Assembly: GCA_028718465.1 (NCBI GenBank)
Contig: JAQULX010000089.1
Coordinates: 1-8,917 of the forward strand
Source: Dehalococcoidales bacterium
GTDB lineage: Bacteria; Chloroflexota; Dehalococcoidia; Dehalococcoidales; UBA3254
Direction of reading: 5' to 3'
DNA length: 8,917 bases
Part shown: positions 1-7,019 of the stretch, in pieces
How the letters are laid out: every line of letters begins with the position of its first letter
How positions within the stretch are numbered: the stretch's first letter is position 1
The notes under the pieces: generated by a model
Seen by the model: the letters and a program-made list of their open reading frames with translations, nothing else
Told to the model about the DNA's origin: nothing
The model's database searches: none
Program-made: the position numbers and the translations under genes

Positions 1-856
1 CATTCCTCGCAGGTCTCTTTTAGCTGTGCAATAATCTCTTTCCGAAGATTTTCCGTGGCATCGCCGCGGCCTGCTTGTCCGATTGTCCGACAATAGTATC
101 CATTTTTCCAGCAGCGATATTGGCCACAGCCGCCGCGACCTCCAGTTTATTCCAGGCCGGCGGCGCTTCATCCTTGGGCTTTTGGATACCCTGTAAAAAC
201 TCTTCCTGCAGGTCGATAATAGCCTGATTGGCTTCATGGCCGAACTTCATGGCCTCTCCGATAATTTCCTCCGGGATTTCACGGGCTCCGGCTTCTACCA
301 TCACGATATCTTTACGACTGCTGCACACCACCAGGTCCAGAGAACTGACCGCCAATTGGGGAAGGGTTGGATTCAATACCATTTGCCCATCCAGGTAGCC
401 CACAGTAACCCCCGAAACCGGACCGGCGAAAGGGATTTCCGACATGGATAAAGCCGAAGATGCCCCGATTATGGCCAGCAAATTGGGATCGTTTTCCTGG
501 TCCGTAGAGAGTACTGTCACGATGATCTGGATTTCACGGCGCCAGGTCTTGGGTAAAAGCGGGCGTATGGTGCGGTCGGTCAGGCGGCTGGCCAGTATGG
601 CCTCCTGGCTGGGCCGGCCTTCACGACGAATAAAACCGCCGGGAATCTTTCCGGCGGCATAAAGTCTTTCCTCATAATCAACAGTAAGAGGGAGAAAGTC
701 CACCCCCTCCCTGGGTGTCGGACTGGCAACTGCAGTCACAAGTACTACTGTATCTCCATAACTGACCAGAACCGAGTTGGCCTGTTTGGCCAACCGTCCG
801 GTCTCTAAAGTAAGCGGTCTTCCCGCAATTTCACGTGTAGCTGATCTGGGTTCCAT
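1..856 (-). CDS. pnp: Polynucleotide phosphorylase, N-terminal part; frameshifted near the window edge
   Basis: PNPase is the phosphorolytic 3'-to-5' exoribonuclease of bacterial mRNA decay. The visible part starts at ATG 856 behind AGGAG (about 10 nt spacing) and covers the first RNase PH domain (about residues 10-145, with ETGRLAKQANSVLVSYGDT and GGFIRREGRPS) and the start of the all-alpha linker region (LDLVVCSSRKDIVMVEAGA, then EIIGEAMKFGHEA). The family is about 700 residues long, so the catalytic second PH domain and the KH/S1 RNA-binding domains lie beyond position 1. The frame of the start codon ends at a TAA at 20-22, giving 278 residues with an unlikely tail after GQSDKQ (codon 71-73). 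From about position 68 down to 1 the next frame stays open and encodes a PNPase-like helix (DATENLRKEIIAQLKE), so one base appears to be missing at about 64-74. This may be a sequence error at a contig end or a real lesion. The gene begins 19 nt after rpsO, the classical pairing, so co-transcription is likely. Identity is very secure; the reading of the frameshift is fairly sure. Confidence 0.93.
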
Positions 857-875
857 AAAAGAAGTCTCCTGAATT

Positions 876-1139
876 TTACTTTCGCAAACCGAGTTTGCCG
901 ATAACTTGATGGTACCGGCTTACATTCTCTTTGCTCAGGTAGTTCAGCAATCTTCTTCTCTGGCCGACCAGCTTGAGCAAACCACGCTGGGTACTGAAAT
1001 CATGTTTATTTCCTGCCATATGGCGGGTTAACTGGTTTATCCTATCCGTCAGTATGGCGATCTGGATTTCCGTTGAGCCTGTATCGCCCTCATGGGCCTT
1101 GAAAGACTCGATAATGGCGTTTTTTTGTGTTTTAATCAA
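876..1139 (-). CDS. rpsO: 30S ribosomal protein S15 (TTG start)
   Basis: S15 binds the central domain of 16S rRNA early in assembly of the small subunit. The 87-residue product shows the whole family pattern: HEGDTGSTEIQIAILTDRIN, a central HxxDFSTQRGLLKLVGQRRRLLNYL and the end RYHQVIGKLGLRK. The start is chosen at TTG 1137-1139, because GGGAG lies at 1147-1151 with a 7-nt spacer and the resulting N-terminus (MIKTQKNAIIESF) lines up with the usual 89-residue S15. An upstream in-frame ATG at 1175 would add 12 residues foreign to the family, would have no ribosome binding site, and would read through this one. A promoter at 1202-1231 gives a leader of about 55 nt; S15 often represses its own mRNA through such leaders, but I did not establish a fold here. 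pnp follows 19 nt downstream. Confidence 0.96.
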   Translation of the reverse strand: MIKTQKNAIIESFKAHEGDTGSTEIQIAILTDRINQLTRHMAGNKHDFSTQRGLLKLVGQRRRLLNYLSKENVSRYHQVIGKLGLRK

Positions 1140-1146
1140 CTTTATA

Positions 1147-1151
1147 CTCCC
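1147..1151 (-). promoter_or_regulatory. Ribosome binding site that sets the rpsO TTG start
   Basis: The minus strand reads GGGAG, then 7 nt (TATAAAG), then TTG. No comparable site precedes the longer in-frame ATG at 1175. This places the start of S15 at 1139. Confidence 0.8.
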
Positions 1152-1201
1152 GAATGAATTATATATGCCGTACATATTTTAGATTTACCATAAATCAAAG
1201 A

Positions 1202-1231
1202 ATTATACCATATAATAGCGCATAGTGTAAA
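1202..1231 (-). promoter_or_regulatory. Sigma-A-type promoter of rpsO-pnp
   Basis: On the minus strand a -35 box TTTACA (1226-1231) is followed after 18 nt by a perfect -10 box TATAAT (1202-1207). Transcription would begin near 1195, about 55 nt before the rpsO start codon. The -35 box lies just past the mazG stop codon, so rpsO-pnp can be transcribed separately from mazG. The call rests on consensus match and position only. Confidence 0.75.
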
Positions 1232-1232
1232 T

Positions 1233-2006
1233 TTAAAGGCTGCGTTTGGCTTCTTCCCAGAGAGCGTTCTGCTCGTCGAAAGAAAGGCTGTCCAGGTCCA
1301 GCCCCTTTTCCCGGCAAATCTTCTCCATATGGCTGAAACGTTTAAAGAACTTGCGGTTGGACTGCCTGAGAGCTGTTTCCGGGTCTATTCCCATCCTCCT
1401 GGCGATGTTTACCAGGGTAAAAAACAAATCGCCGAACTCGTCGGTTTTTTCTTCCTGGCTAGACGCCGCTTTGAATTCCTTCACCTCTTCGTTCAGCTTA
1501 TCGATTACGCCGTCGATGTTTTCCCAATCGAAACCAGCCTGGGCTGCCCGGCGCTGAATATCCTGACTGTAGGCCAGCGCCGGCATAGAACGGGGCACGC
1601 TATCCAGTATCGAAGCTTCAGGGTCCCGTTCCCCCTTCTTAATGGCTTCCCAGTTGTGAGACACTTCGGCGGCATCCTGCACCTGTACATTTCCAAAGAT
1701 ATGCGGGTGCCGGCTAACCAACTTCTCATTGATAGTCTTCAAGACCTCTTCCAGTTCAAACTCGCCGTTCTCCGAGGCGATCCGGGCATGTAAAATAATT
1801 TGCAGTAAAAGGTCTCCCAGTTCCTGGCACAGCTTGCGGTGGTCTTCTTCATCCAGGGCTTCCAGGACCTCATAGGTCTCTTCAAGAAGAAACTCCCTTA
1901 GCGAGGTATGGGTCTGCTTTTTATCCCAGGGGCAGCCTTCCGGCCCCCGCAGCCTGGCGATTATATCAACCAGGGAAGCGAATTCCTTCTGGTACCGGTC
2001 TGACAA
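1233..2006 (-). CDS. mazG: Nucleoside triphosphate pyrophosphohydrolase MazG
   Basis: MazG hydrolyses NTPs and dNTPs to monophosphates and pyrophosphate. It is a cytosolic house-cleaning enzyme that removes damaged nucleotides and can modulate the stringent response. The 257-residue product is full length for the two-domain family (about 260). The first MazG domain shows GCPWD (24-28), the metal-binding EExxE at 42-46 and ELGD (62-65). The second repeats EExxE at 173-177 and EFGD (190-193), followed by the conserved NRKFFKRF (217-224). All expected acidic residues are present, so it should be active. The start is TTG 2006 behind AAAGGAG (2014-2020, 8 nt spacing). The gap to the upstream gene is 135 nt. 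It contains a TATAAT at 2110-2115 without a recognisable -35 box, so I do not call a promoter. In many Bacillota mazG lies in another neighbourhood; here it precedes rpsO by about 90 nt. Confidence 0.96.
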   Translation of the reverse strand: MSDRYQKEFASLVDIIARLRGPEGCPWDKKQTHTSLREFLLEETYEVLEALDEEDHRKLCQELGDLLLQIILHARIASENGEFELEEVLKTINEKLVSRHPHIFGNVQVQDAAEVSHNWEAIKKGERDPEASILDSVPRSMPALAYSQDIQRRAAQAGFDWENIDGVIDKLNEEVKEFKAASSQEEKTDEFGDLFFTLVNIARRMGIDPETALRQSNRKFFKRFSHMEKICREKGLDLDSLSFDEQNALWEEAKRSL

Positions 2007-2030
2007 AAGCTTACTCCTTTGCTTATTATC

Positions 2031-2078
2031 TAATCATTAACGGTTGATTTCGAAATTCCAAACCATGATTAATGATTA
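2031..2078. repeat. 10-bp A/T-rich inverted repeat upstream of mazG
   Basis: TAATCATTAA (2031-2040) and its perfect reverse complement TTAATGATTA (2069-2078) are separated by 28 nt. The right arm lies inside a tandem ATTAATG-ATTAATG (2068-2081). The left arm is only about 10 nt before the mazG ribosome binding site on the minus strand. It could be an operator or a leader stem, but such A/T-rich dyads also arise by chance. Confidence 0.35.
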
Positions 2079-2141
2079 ATGAATTCATAAATACTCAATT
2101 TTAATTCTTATTATAAATCTGTAAGGCCCTGTAGCGCTTTA

Positions 2142-2840
2142 TTATTCTGTATCATACTGACCGGCCAGCTGCGGATCGTAGGCAGCTTTCCTTCCCTGAC
2201 AGCGAGACATAGAACATAGCCGGCAGCTTACGAATCCGGTATCAGAGGGAAAATATATCCCGGAGCGAGACTTGGTCGGTACCATGGCGCAATTTTCTGT
2301 CAGCCGGACGCCTATCATTCCTTCGACATCGCCCAGAATCGCAAAAAGATTTCTTTGCTGTTCTATGGGGAAAGACTTCAGCTCTCCCGGATTGAGGCTG
2401 GAAAGGCTTCCCGTACCATATTGCCGTTCCAGGCGGGCCTGGAGATATTCGGAAGCGGCAACCACCAGGACAAGCTTGACCGCATCCAGGCAGTAGCGTT
2501 TCATAACCTCATTGGACGGAATATCGACAGCCTCAACTTCCGTTCCGCAGGTAGACACGCATACAAAGACAGATTCCACTTTGCCCAACTGCTCTACAAG
2601 CAAACGGTCGGTGAACTTAATCCCGTCGATTTCCACGAAATCAGGGCCTTTATTATTTACGCAGCCAATCTTGTAAACCGCCTTGGGCCTGGCCAGTGGA
2701 GCAACCACCCGAATAAGCTCTTCGGTCATTCCGGCAAAACGCCGGGAATCGCCGTGAAGGCGCATCTGTTTCAGAACCCGGTCTACCGTCAGGTCTACCG
2801 GAATATGGGAGAGAATCTGTACTTTGTTGCGGGATTCCAC
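2142..2840 (-). CDS. Stand-alone vitamin B12-dependent methionine synthase activation domain protein
   Basis: The 232-residue product resembles the C-terminal activation (AdoMet-binding) domain of cobalamin-dependent methionine synthase MetH, which is used when oxidised cobalamin must be reductively remethylated. Visible signatures are VSTCGTEVE (95-103), the SLNPGELKSFPIEQQ stretch (148-162), LGDVEGMIGVRLTE (169-182), MVPTKSRSGIYFP (186-198) and a terminal cysteine motif C-x2-C-x4-C (C206, C209, C214). The terminal cysteines fit a metal or Fe-S site and are typical of the clostridial stand-alone form as I recall it. No folate-, homocysteine- or cobalamin-binding domain is attached, so it must act on a partner methyltransferase encoded elsewhere. 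The start is GTG 2840 behind TGAGGA (10 nt spacing). I saw no convincing cobalamin or SAM riboswitch in the 212 nt upstream. The family is well supported; the physiological partner is unknown. Confidence 0.85.
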   Translation of the reverse strand: MESRNKVQILSHIPVDLTVDRVLKQMRLHGDSRRFAGMTEELIRVVAPLARPKAVYKIGCVNNKGPDFVEIDGIKFTDRLLVEQLGKVESVFVCVSTCGTEVEAVDIPSNEVMKRYCLDAVKLVLVVAASEYLQARLERQYGTGSLSSLNPGELKSFPIEQQRNLFAILGDVEGMIGVRLTENCAMVPTKSRSGIYFPSDTGFVSCRLCSMSRCQGRKAAYDPQLAGQYDTE

Positions 2841-2922
2841 TTAAATTTAATCCTCAAGGGTTTACAGCGGCGTTATCTGTGGGGAGACAGTGAACCGGAA
2901 AAGAACGACATTCCAAAAAATT

Positions 2923-2953
2923 TCCTCAGTGCCAGAGGCTGGCCAGGCCAGCC
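2923..2953 (-). repeat. G/C-rich palindrome with a second small stem and a T tract; possible terminator
   Basis: A palindrome at 2937-2953 (8-bp arms around one base) reads GGCTGGCCTGGCCAGCC on the minus strand. It is followed by a weaker stem, CCTC-N7-GAGG (2924-2938, sharing two bases with the palindrome), and then AAATTTTTT just below 2924. It lies 100 nt past the end of the small gene at 3053 and about 85 nt before the B12 activation protein start. This would suit a terminator between them, but the T tract directly follows only the weak stem. The 212-nt gap 2841-3052 holds nothing else I can support. Confidence 0.35.
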
Positions 2954-3052
2954 CGGCGGAGTTCCCGGCGTTTAATCCGGACGAGGATCGCAAGAGGATC
3001 CCCGGCCATGACACCGCCGCTCCGGAAGGGCCATCAGACCATCCAGAATGGA

Positions 3053-3277
3053 TCAAAAATCTTCCAATACTATCGCCGGCTTCCGGGAATACAGGTCTTC
3101 CTTGTCCAGCGAGTGGACCTCGGTGGGATGAGCCGCGATAACGTGCTCATTCATCCTGATCAATCCAAAATGCCGATCATAATCGGTTATCTCGTAGTTA
3201 CACAATGTGCAATGGAACATAAAGGTGATCGGAATAGTTTTAAACTTAATTACCTCATTAAACTCTTTCATGGCCAA
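3053..3277 (-). CDS. Small unrecognised protein with a C2H2-like zinc-binding pattern
   Basis: I do not recognise this 74-residue protein. It has FHCTLCNYEI (C23, C26) followed by MNEHVIAAH (H45, H50). The pattern C-x2-C-x18-H-x4-H could form a small zinc finger, although the loop is longer than the classical 12 residues. The rest is mixed and soluble, with no signal peptide or membrane segment. The start is TTG 3277 because AGGGA lies 7 nt upstream; an ATG two codons later (3271) is the alternative. The gene overlaps the end of the frame at 3258-3458 by 20 nt, as in an operon. Protein-like composition and the conserved-looking Cys/His spacing favour a real gene, but the role is unknown. Confidence 0.55.
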   Translation of the reverse strand: MAMKEFNEVIKFKTIPITFMFHCTLCNYEITDYDRHFGLIRMNEHVIAAHPTEVHSLDKEDLYSRKPAIVLEDF

Positions 3278-3458
3278 TTTTCCATCCCTGCATATTCTCT
3301 TCTGAAGCGTTATCCCTGGTTTTCAGGAGAACTGCTCCAGGATTCTTTTTCACTGCTAGACGAATTATAGCAAAATAGGACGCATAATCCAACTCGTAAT
3401 TTAGTACTTTCCCGGCCTCCTTACCCATCCTATAAATTATGACTGCCCGATGCTTCAA
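3258..3458 (-). CDS. Small hypothetical protein, possible start of a two-gene unit
   Basis: This open frame encodes up to 66 residues from TTG 3458, or 56 from an internal ATG at 3428. Neither start has a convincing ribosome binding site. The product is basic and mixed (GKVLNYELDYASYFAIIRLAV) with no motif that I recognise. Its 3' end overlaps the zinc-finger-like gene by 20 nt, which suggests coupling. It lies back to back with lysA, whose promoter begins at 3466. It may be a real small gene or a chance frame; I lean slightly to real because of the amino-acid composition and the overlap. Confidence 0.38.
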   Translation of the reverse strand: MKHRAVIIYRMGKEAGKVLNYELDYASYFAIIRLAVKKNPGAVLLKTRDNASEENMQGWKIGHERV

Positions 3459-3465
3459 CGTTCAA

Positions 3466-3494
3466 TTGACTTCACAGGTAAGCGCTGGTAACAT
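3466..3494 (+). promoter_or_regulatory. Sigma-A-type promoter of lysA-holB-ricT
   Basis: TTGACT (3466-3471) is followed after 17 nt by TAACAT (3489-3494). Transcription would begin near 3501, right at the lysA ribosome binding site, so there is almost no leader and no room for a lysine riboswitch. The -35 box is strong (5 of 6) and the -10 weaker (4 of 6). Confidence 0.6.
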
Positions 3495-3515
3495 TGAAGC
3501 AGGGGGAACAACGAC

Positions 3516-4829
3516 ATGGGGCTAGCCTTCAATTTATCTTTATTTCCACCTGACAGCGAGGTAAGCTCGCAGGGGCACCTGGTCATCGGCGGCTGTGATC
3601 TGATGAGTCTGGCAGAGGAGTACGGCACTCCTTTATATATATTTGATGAGAAGGCCCTGCGGGAAAAATGCCGGGAGTTTAAGAGCGTTTTCGACGAATT
3701 TTATCCGGGTACTAAAGTAGTATATGCCTCCAAAGCTTTTATCAATAAACCCCTGGCTGTCCTCTTTAAGGAAGAAGGTATGGGACTGGACGTAGTCTCA
3801 GGCGGAGAGATTAGCATCGCCCATTCGGCAGGTTTTCCTCTGGACAGAGTCTATTTCCACGGCAACAACAAGGGGCTCGAAGAGCTTAAGCTGGCCCTGC
3901 AACTGGGAGCCGGCCGGATCGTAGTCGATAATTTTCATGAACTGGGATTACTGGACAAACTGGCCGGAGACATGGGCATCAGACAAACCATATTACTGCG
4001 TATCACGCCCGGCATTGACCCTCACACCCAGCAAAAAATCTCTACCGGGAACGTGGATAGCAAGTTCGGGTTTCCGGAGAGCTCCCGGGAGCAGGCAGTA
4101 GTCCAGGCCTTAGCTTCACCAAATCTCGACCTGGCAGGCTTCCATTCCCATATCGGTTCATTGATCTTCGATACACAGCCTTACCTGGAAGCCCTGAAGG
4201 TAGTACTGGGTTTCGCTGCTGAAATGAAAAAGAAACACGGCCTTGAATTTAAAGAATTGAATGTGGGAGGCGGATTTGCCATACAGTACGTTTCCGAATC
4301 ACCGGCCCCCCCACCCCGATTTTATGCCGAATCCCTGGCTGCCGCCATTAAGAGAGAGTGTGCCGGGCTGAATATGTCTCTTCCCAACCTGACTATCGAG
4401 CCCGGACGGTCAGTCGTGGGAAAAGCCGGCGTGGCCCTGTATACAGTCGGCGCTATCAAGGATATTCCCGGAATACGGCGGTATGTCTCCGTAGACGGTG
4501 GAATGGCGGATAATATTCGCCCGGCGATCTACGGTTCCAAATACGAAGCAGTGGTAGCCAATAAAGCCCTGGCTCCAAATGAGGCGACAGTAACTATTGC
4601 CGGCAAGTTCTGCGAGTCAGGCGATATTTTAATTAATGATATCCAGCTACCGGCAATTTCCTCCGGCGACCTGATAGCAGTCCCGGACTGCGGAGCTTAT
4701 TGTCTGGCGATGGCCTCCAACTACAACGCCTCTTTAAAGCCTCCCATTGTGCTGGTCAAAGACAGACAGGCCCGGCTTATCCGGCGCCGCGAGACCTATG
4801 AAGACCTGAGCCGTCTGGATGTGATGTAA
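3516..4829 (+). CDS. lysA: Diaminopimelate decarboxylase
   Basis: LysA decarboxylates meso-diaminopimelate to L-lysine, the last step of lysine synthesis, using pyridoxal phosphate. The 437-residue product is full length for this fold-type III enzyme. Seen directly: the PLP lysine in YASKAF (K73), HGNNK (115-119), the phosphate- and ring-contacting HIGS (212-215) and GGGFA (251-255), EPGRS (295-299), the active-site CESGD (366-370) with C366 contributed across the dimer, and GAYC (393-396). The N-terminal barrel runs to about residue 290 and the C-terminal beta domain follows. CESGD favours diaminopimelate over ornithine or arginine as substrate. The start is ATG 3516 behind AGGGGGA (8 nt spacing). 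holB begins 7 nt after its stop, so the two are probably one transcript although functionally unrelated. Confidence 0.97.
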   Translation: MGLAFNLSLFPPDSEVSSQGHLVIGGCDLMSLAEEYGTPLYIFDEKALREKCREFKSVFDEFYPGTKVVYASKAFINKPLAVLFKEEGMGLDVVSGGEISIAHSAGFPLDRVYFHGNNKGLEELKLALQLGAGRIVVDNFHELGLLDKLAGDMGIRQTILLRITPGIDPHTQQKISTGNVDSKFGFPESSREQAVVQALASPNLDLAGFHSHIGSLIFDTQPYLEALKVVLGFAAEMKKKHGLEFKELNVGGGFAIQYVSESPAPPPRFYAESLAAAIKRECAGLNMSLPNLTIEPGRSVVGKAGVALYTVGAIKDIPGIRRYVSVDGGMADNIRPAIYGSKYEAVVANKALAPNEATVTIAGKFCESGDILINDIQLPAISSGDLIAVPDCGAYCLAMASNYNASLKPPIVLVKDRQARLIRRRETYEDLSRLDVM

Positions 4830-4836
4830 CCGGTCC

Positions 4837-5898
4837 ATGTGGCAAACTGTCGGACAATCTAAAATAATAGAACTTTTTCAACGGGCCCTCATCCAGGGTC
4901 GATTAGCCCATGCCTATCTAATGGTAGGCCCTACGCAGGTCGGCAAAATGACGCTGGCACGCGAACTGGCCATGGCTTTGAACTGCCGAGTCGAAATAGA
5001 CCGGCGGCCCTGCGGAGAGTGCGTTTCTTGCCGGAAGATCAGCGCCGGCAAGCATGCGGACGTGATGATTACAGGATTAAATCAAGCCCCCGCTCCGGAT
5101 GAGAACAAAGAGAAGACCGAGATCGGCATCGAGCAGATAAAAGACATGCTCCGGACAGCCAGCCTTCCCCCATTTGAGGGAGAATACCGGGTCTATATTA
5201 TTGATGAAGCCGCAAACCTATCGATGGAGGCGGCCAACCGCCTACTGAAAACTCTGGAAGAACCGCCGGAAAAAGTGACCTTTATCCTGTTAACGGCTAA
5301 CGCCGGTCTCATCCCGGCGACGGTCATCTCGCGCTGTCAGCGCCTGAATTTGTCCAGACTGAAGACCGATGATATCGAGTCGCTCCTCATCAGCCGGTAT
5401 AATACTGAGCCGGAGAAAGCCAGGTTACTGGCCTGCCTGAGCCGCGGGAGCCCGGGATGGGCTATCGAAGCGGCTCAAAAAACATCTTTTCTGCAAGAAC
5501 GCAGTGAAAAGATGGAAAGAGTGATTGCGATTATTAAAAGCGCTTATTCCGAGAGGTTTGCGGCAGCCGCGCAAATGGCGCAGCAGTTCGGCAAAAAGAG
5601 GGAGGCGGTATATGAAACACTGGATGCGTGGACCAGTTGGTGGCGTGACCTTCTTCTGGTTAAAACTGGCTGCACTGGTGATATTATTAATATTGATTAT
5701 AGGGCTGCTCTGGCTGAAATGGCCGGGGCTTTTAGCCTGACTCAAATGAAAACTGCTGTCCGGTATATTCTGGAAGCCGGTGAGCAACTCAAACTAAATG
5801 CGAACTCAAGGATTGTATTCGAGAACTTGATGCTGAGCCTTCCCACTCCGATGGGAAACAGAGCCGGCAAACAGCAAACTGGGGTGATAGATGCCTGA
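4837..5898 (+). CDS. holB: DNA polymerase III delta-prime subunit (clamp loader)
   Basis: Delta-prime is the stator of the clamp-loader complex that opens and places the sliding clamp on primed DNA. The 353-residue product shows the AAA+ layout: a P-loop GPTQVGKM (31-38), the zinc-binding cysteines C50, C59, C62 and C65, a Walker B-like VYIIDEA (119-125), the helix NRLLKTLEEPPEKVTFIL (134-151) and the SRC motif (165-167). The C-terminal third is the helical collar domain and is less conserved. Unlike E. coli delta-prime, this one retains a P-loop-like GxxxxGK. ATG 4837 has only a poor ribosome binding site and lies 7 nt after the lysA stop, so it probably depends on translation coupled from lysA. 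Its 3' end overlaps ricT by 8 nt, the usual Bacillota neighbour. The usual upstream gene tmk is absent. Confidence 0.95.
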   Translation: MWQTVGQSKIIELFQRALIQGRLAHAYLMVGPTQVGKMTLARELAMALNCRVEIDRRPCGECVSCRKISAGKHADVMITGLNQAPAPDENKEKTEIGIEQIKDMLRTASLPPFEGEYRVYIIDEAANLSMEAANRLLKTLEEPPEKVTFILLTANAGLIPATVISRCQRLNLSRLKTDDIESLLISRYNTEPEKARLLACLSRGSPGWAIEAAQKTSFLQERSEKMERVIAIIKSAYSERFAAAAQMAQQFGKKREAVYETLDAWTSWWRDLLLVKTGCTGDIINIDYRAALAEMAGAFSLTQMKTAVRYILEAGEQLKLNANSRIVFENLMLSLPTPMGNRAGKQQTGVIDA

Positions 5899-6853
5899 TA
5901 TAGTAGGAATACGCTTTAAAAGAGCGGGGAAAGTATATTACTTCGACCCCGCCGGGGTTGATTTAACGGCCTATGATCACGTGGTAGTCCAGACCGCCAG
6001 GGGAATCGAGATGGGGCAGGTTGCCATCGCCCCCAAACAGGTGCTGGAGTCCGAGCTGACCGCTGAGTTGAAGCCGATTGTACGCAAGGCCACTGAAGAG
6101 GATATCAAACGCGCCCAGGATTTTGCCGCCAAAGAAGGCAGCGCTATGGCGGAATGCACCAAAATGATCGCCAAATTGAATCTGCCTATGAAGCTGGTGG
6201 AGGCTGAATATAATATTGACGGCAGCCGCCTCACATTCTATTTCACCGCCGAAGAAAGAGTAGATTTCCGGGAACTGGTCCGGGAGCTGACCGCTTTTTT
6301 TAAGACCCGCATTGAGCTGCGGCAGATCGGACCGCGAGACCAAGCCAAACAGATCGGAGGAATGGGACGCTGCGGACGGACGCTTTGCTGCGTCAGTTAC
6401 CTCACAGAATTCGCTCCGGTCTCTATTAAGATGGCCAAGGAGCAGGATTTACCCCTGGACCCTATGAAAATATCCGGTGTGTGCGGGCGCTTACAATGCT
6501 GCCTGGCGTATGAAAACACACAGTATCACGAAGCTAAAGCCAAAATGCCGCGCCGGGGACAGCGGGTAAGTACGCCTTCGGGAATAGGGTTCGTGCTGGG
6601 GATCAATCCTTTGAAAGAAACAGTGCTGGTGGAACTGGAGAGCAAGGCCGAAGTAGAGTGCACTTTGAACGAGATCGGGACCTTACAATCAGAGCCCGTC
6701 ATTCAGGGTGCAAAGGAAGCAGCCGAGGAACCCGCCGTGATTGAGACTCCAGTGGTTGAAACCGCCGCGGCAGCGGGCAATGAAAGTTCCGAACCGGAAG
6801 CAAACCCGCCCAAACCGCAGGACCAGCAGGTCAACCCGGCCCCTCCGCAATAA
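5891..6853 (+). CDS. ricT: RicT (YaaT), PSP1-domain subunit of the RicAFT complex
   Basis: In Bacillus, RicT works with RicA and RicF as an Fe-S complex that assists RNase Y-dependent mRNA processing and affects sporulation and biofilm phosphorelays. The 320-residue product has the PSP1 domain and two cysteine clusters, GRCGRTLCC (C161, C166, C167) and VCGRLQCC (C198, C203, C204), which are likely cluster ligands. The conserved core ends near residue 265. The last 50 or so residues are a low-complexity tail rich in Glu, Pro and Ala, probably disordered and longer than in many homologues. ATG 5891 lies inside the holB end (8-nt overlap), with GGGGTGAT just before it, so translation is probably coupled. 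No clear terminator follows; the gene ends convergently, 23 nt inside the next minus-strand gene. Confidence 0.95.
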   Translation: MPDIVGIRFKRAGKVYYFDPAGVDLTAYDHVVVQTARGIEMGQVAIAPKQVLESELTAELKPIVRKATEEDIKRAQDFAAKEGSAMAECTKMIAKLNLPMKLVEAEYNIDGSRLTFYFTAEERVDFRELVRELTAFFKTRIELRQIGPRDQAKQIGGMGRCGRTLCCVSYLTEFAPVSIKMAKEQDLPLDPMKISGVCGRLQCCLAYENTQYHEAKAKMPRRGQRVSTPSGIGFVLGINPLKETVLVELESKAEVECTLNEIGTLQSEPVIQGAKEAAEEPAVIETPVVETAAAAGNESSEPEANPPKPQDQQVNPAPPQ

Positions 6854-7019
6854 AGCCGGATATGCCCCAGGCCATTACGACTACCGCCAGGACCAGGTAG
6901 GCCCAGAAAATATATCTGACCGGTTTACTCAGATAGTTCAGGGCTTCTCTGCGGAATACCAGAATATACAGGCATAAAAGCAGGCTGACTGCAGCCGCCA
7001 CGAAGACACCACCGCGCAT
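6831..7019 (-). CDS. Small two-helix membrane protein, unrecognised
   Basis: The 62-residue product has two hydrophobic stretches that look like membrane helices: about residues 4-21 (VFVAAAVSLLLCLYILVF) and about 35-55 (IFWAYLVLAVVVMAWGISGFI). Between them is a short basic loop (RREALNYLSKPVR), which would put the loop inside and both ends outside. The start is ATG 7019, six nt after AGGGGG; an in-frame ATG at 7073 lacks a ribosome binding site. The gene ends 23 nt inside the convergent ricT. I do not recognise the family. Helix pattern and ribosome binding site support a real gene, although shadow frames opposite Pro/Ala-rich coding DNA can look hydrophobic; only the last few codons overlap ricT here. 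Confidence 0.55.
   Translation of the reverse strand: MRGGVFVAAAVSLLLCLYILVFRREALNYLSKPVRYIFWAYLVLAVVVMAWGISGFIAEGPG

Noticed and set aside
64..76. Programmed -1 frameshift in pnp
   Set aside because: No slippery heptamer or following structure is evident, and PNPase genes are not known for programmed frameshifting.
2841..3052. A cobalamin or SAM riboswitch upstream of the B12 activation domain gene
   Set aside because: A GGCACTG string and G/C-rich stems occur, but the B12 box, the conserved cobalamin core and the SAM-I core motifs are not present in order.
2890..3141. Plus-strand open frame of 83 codons starting with GTG
   Set aside because: Its ribosome binding site is too close to the start, the product is Pro/Ser-rich without motifs, and its second half lies opposite the better-supported small zinc-pattern gene.
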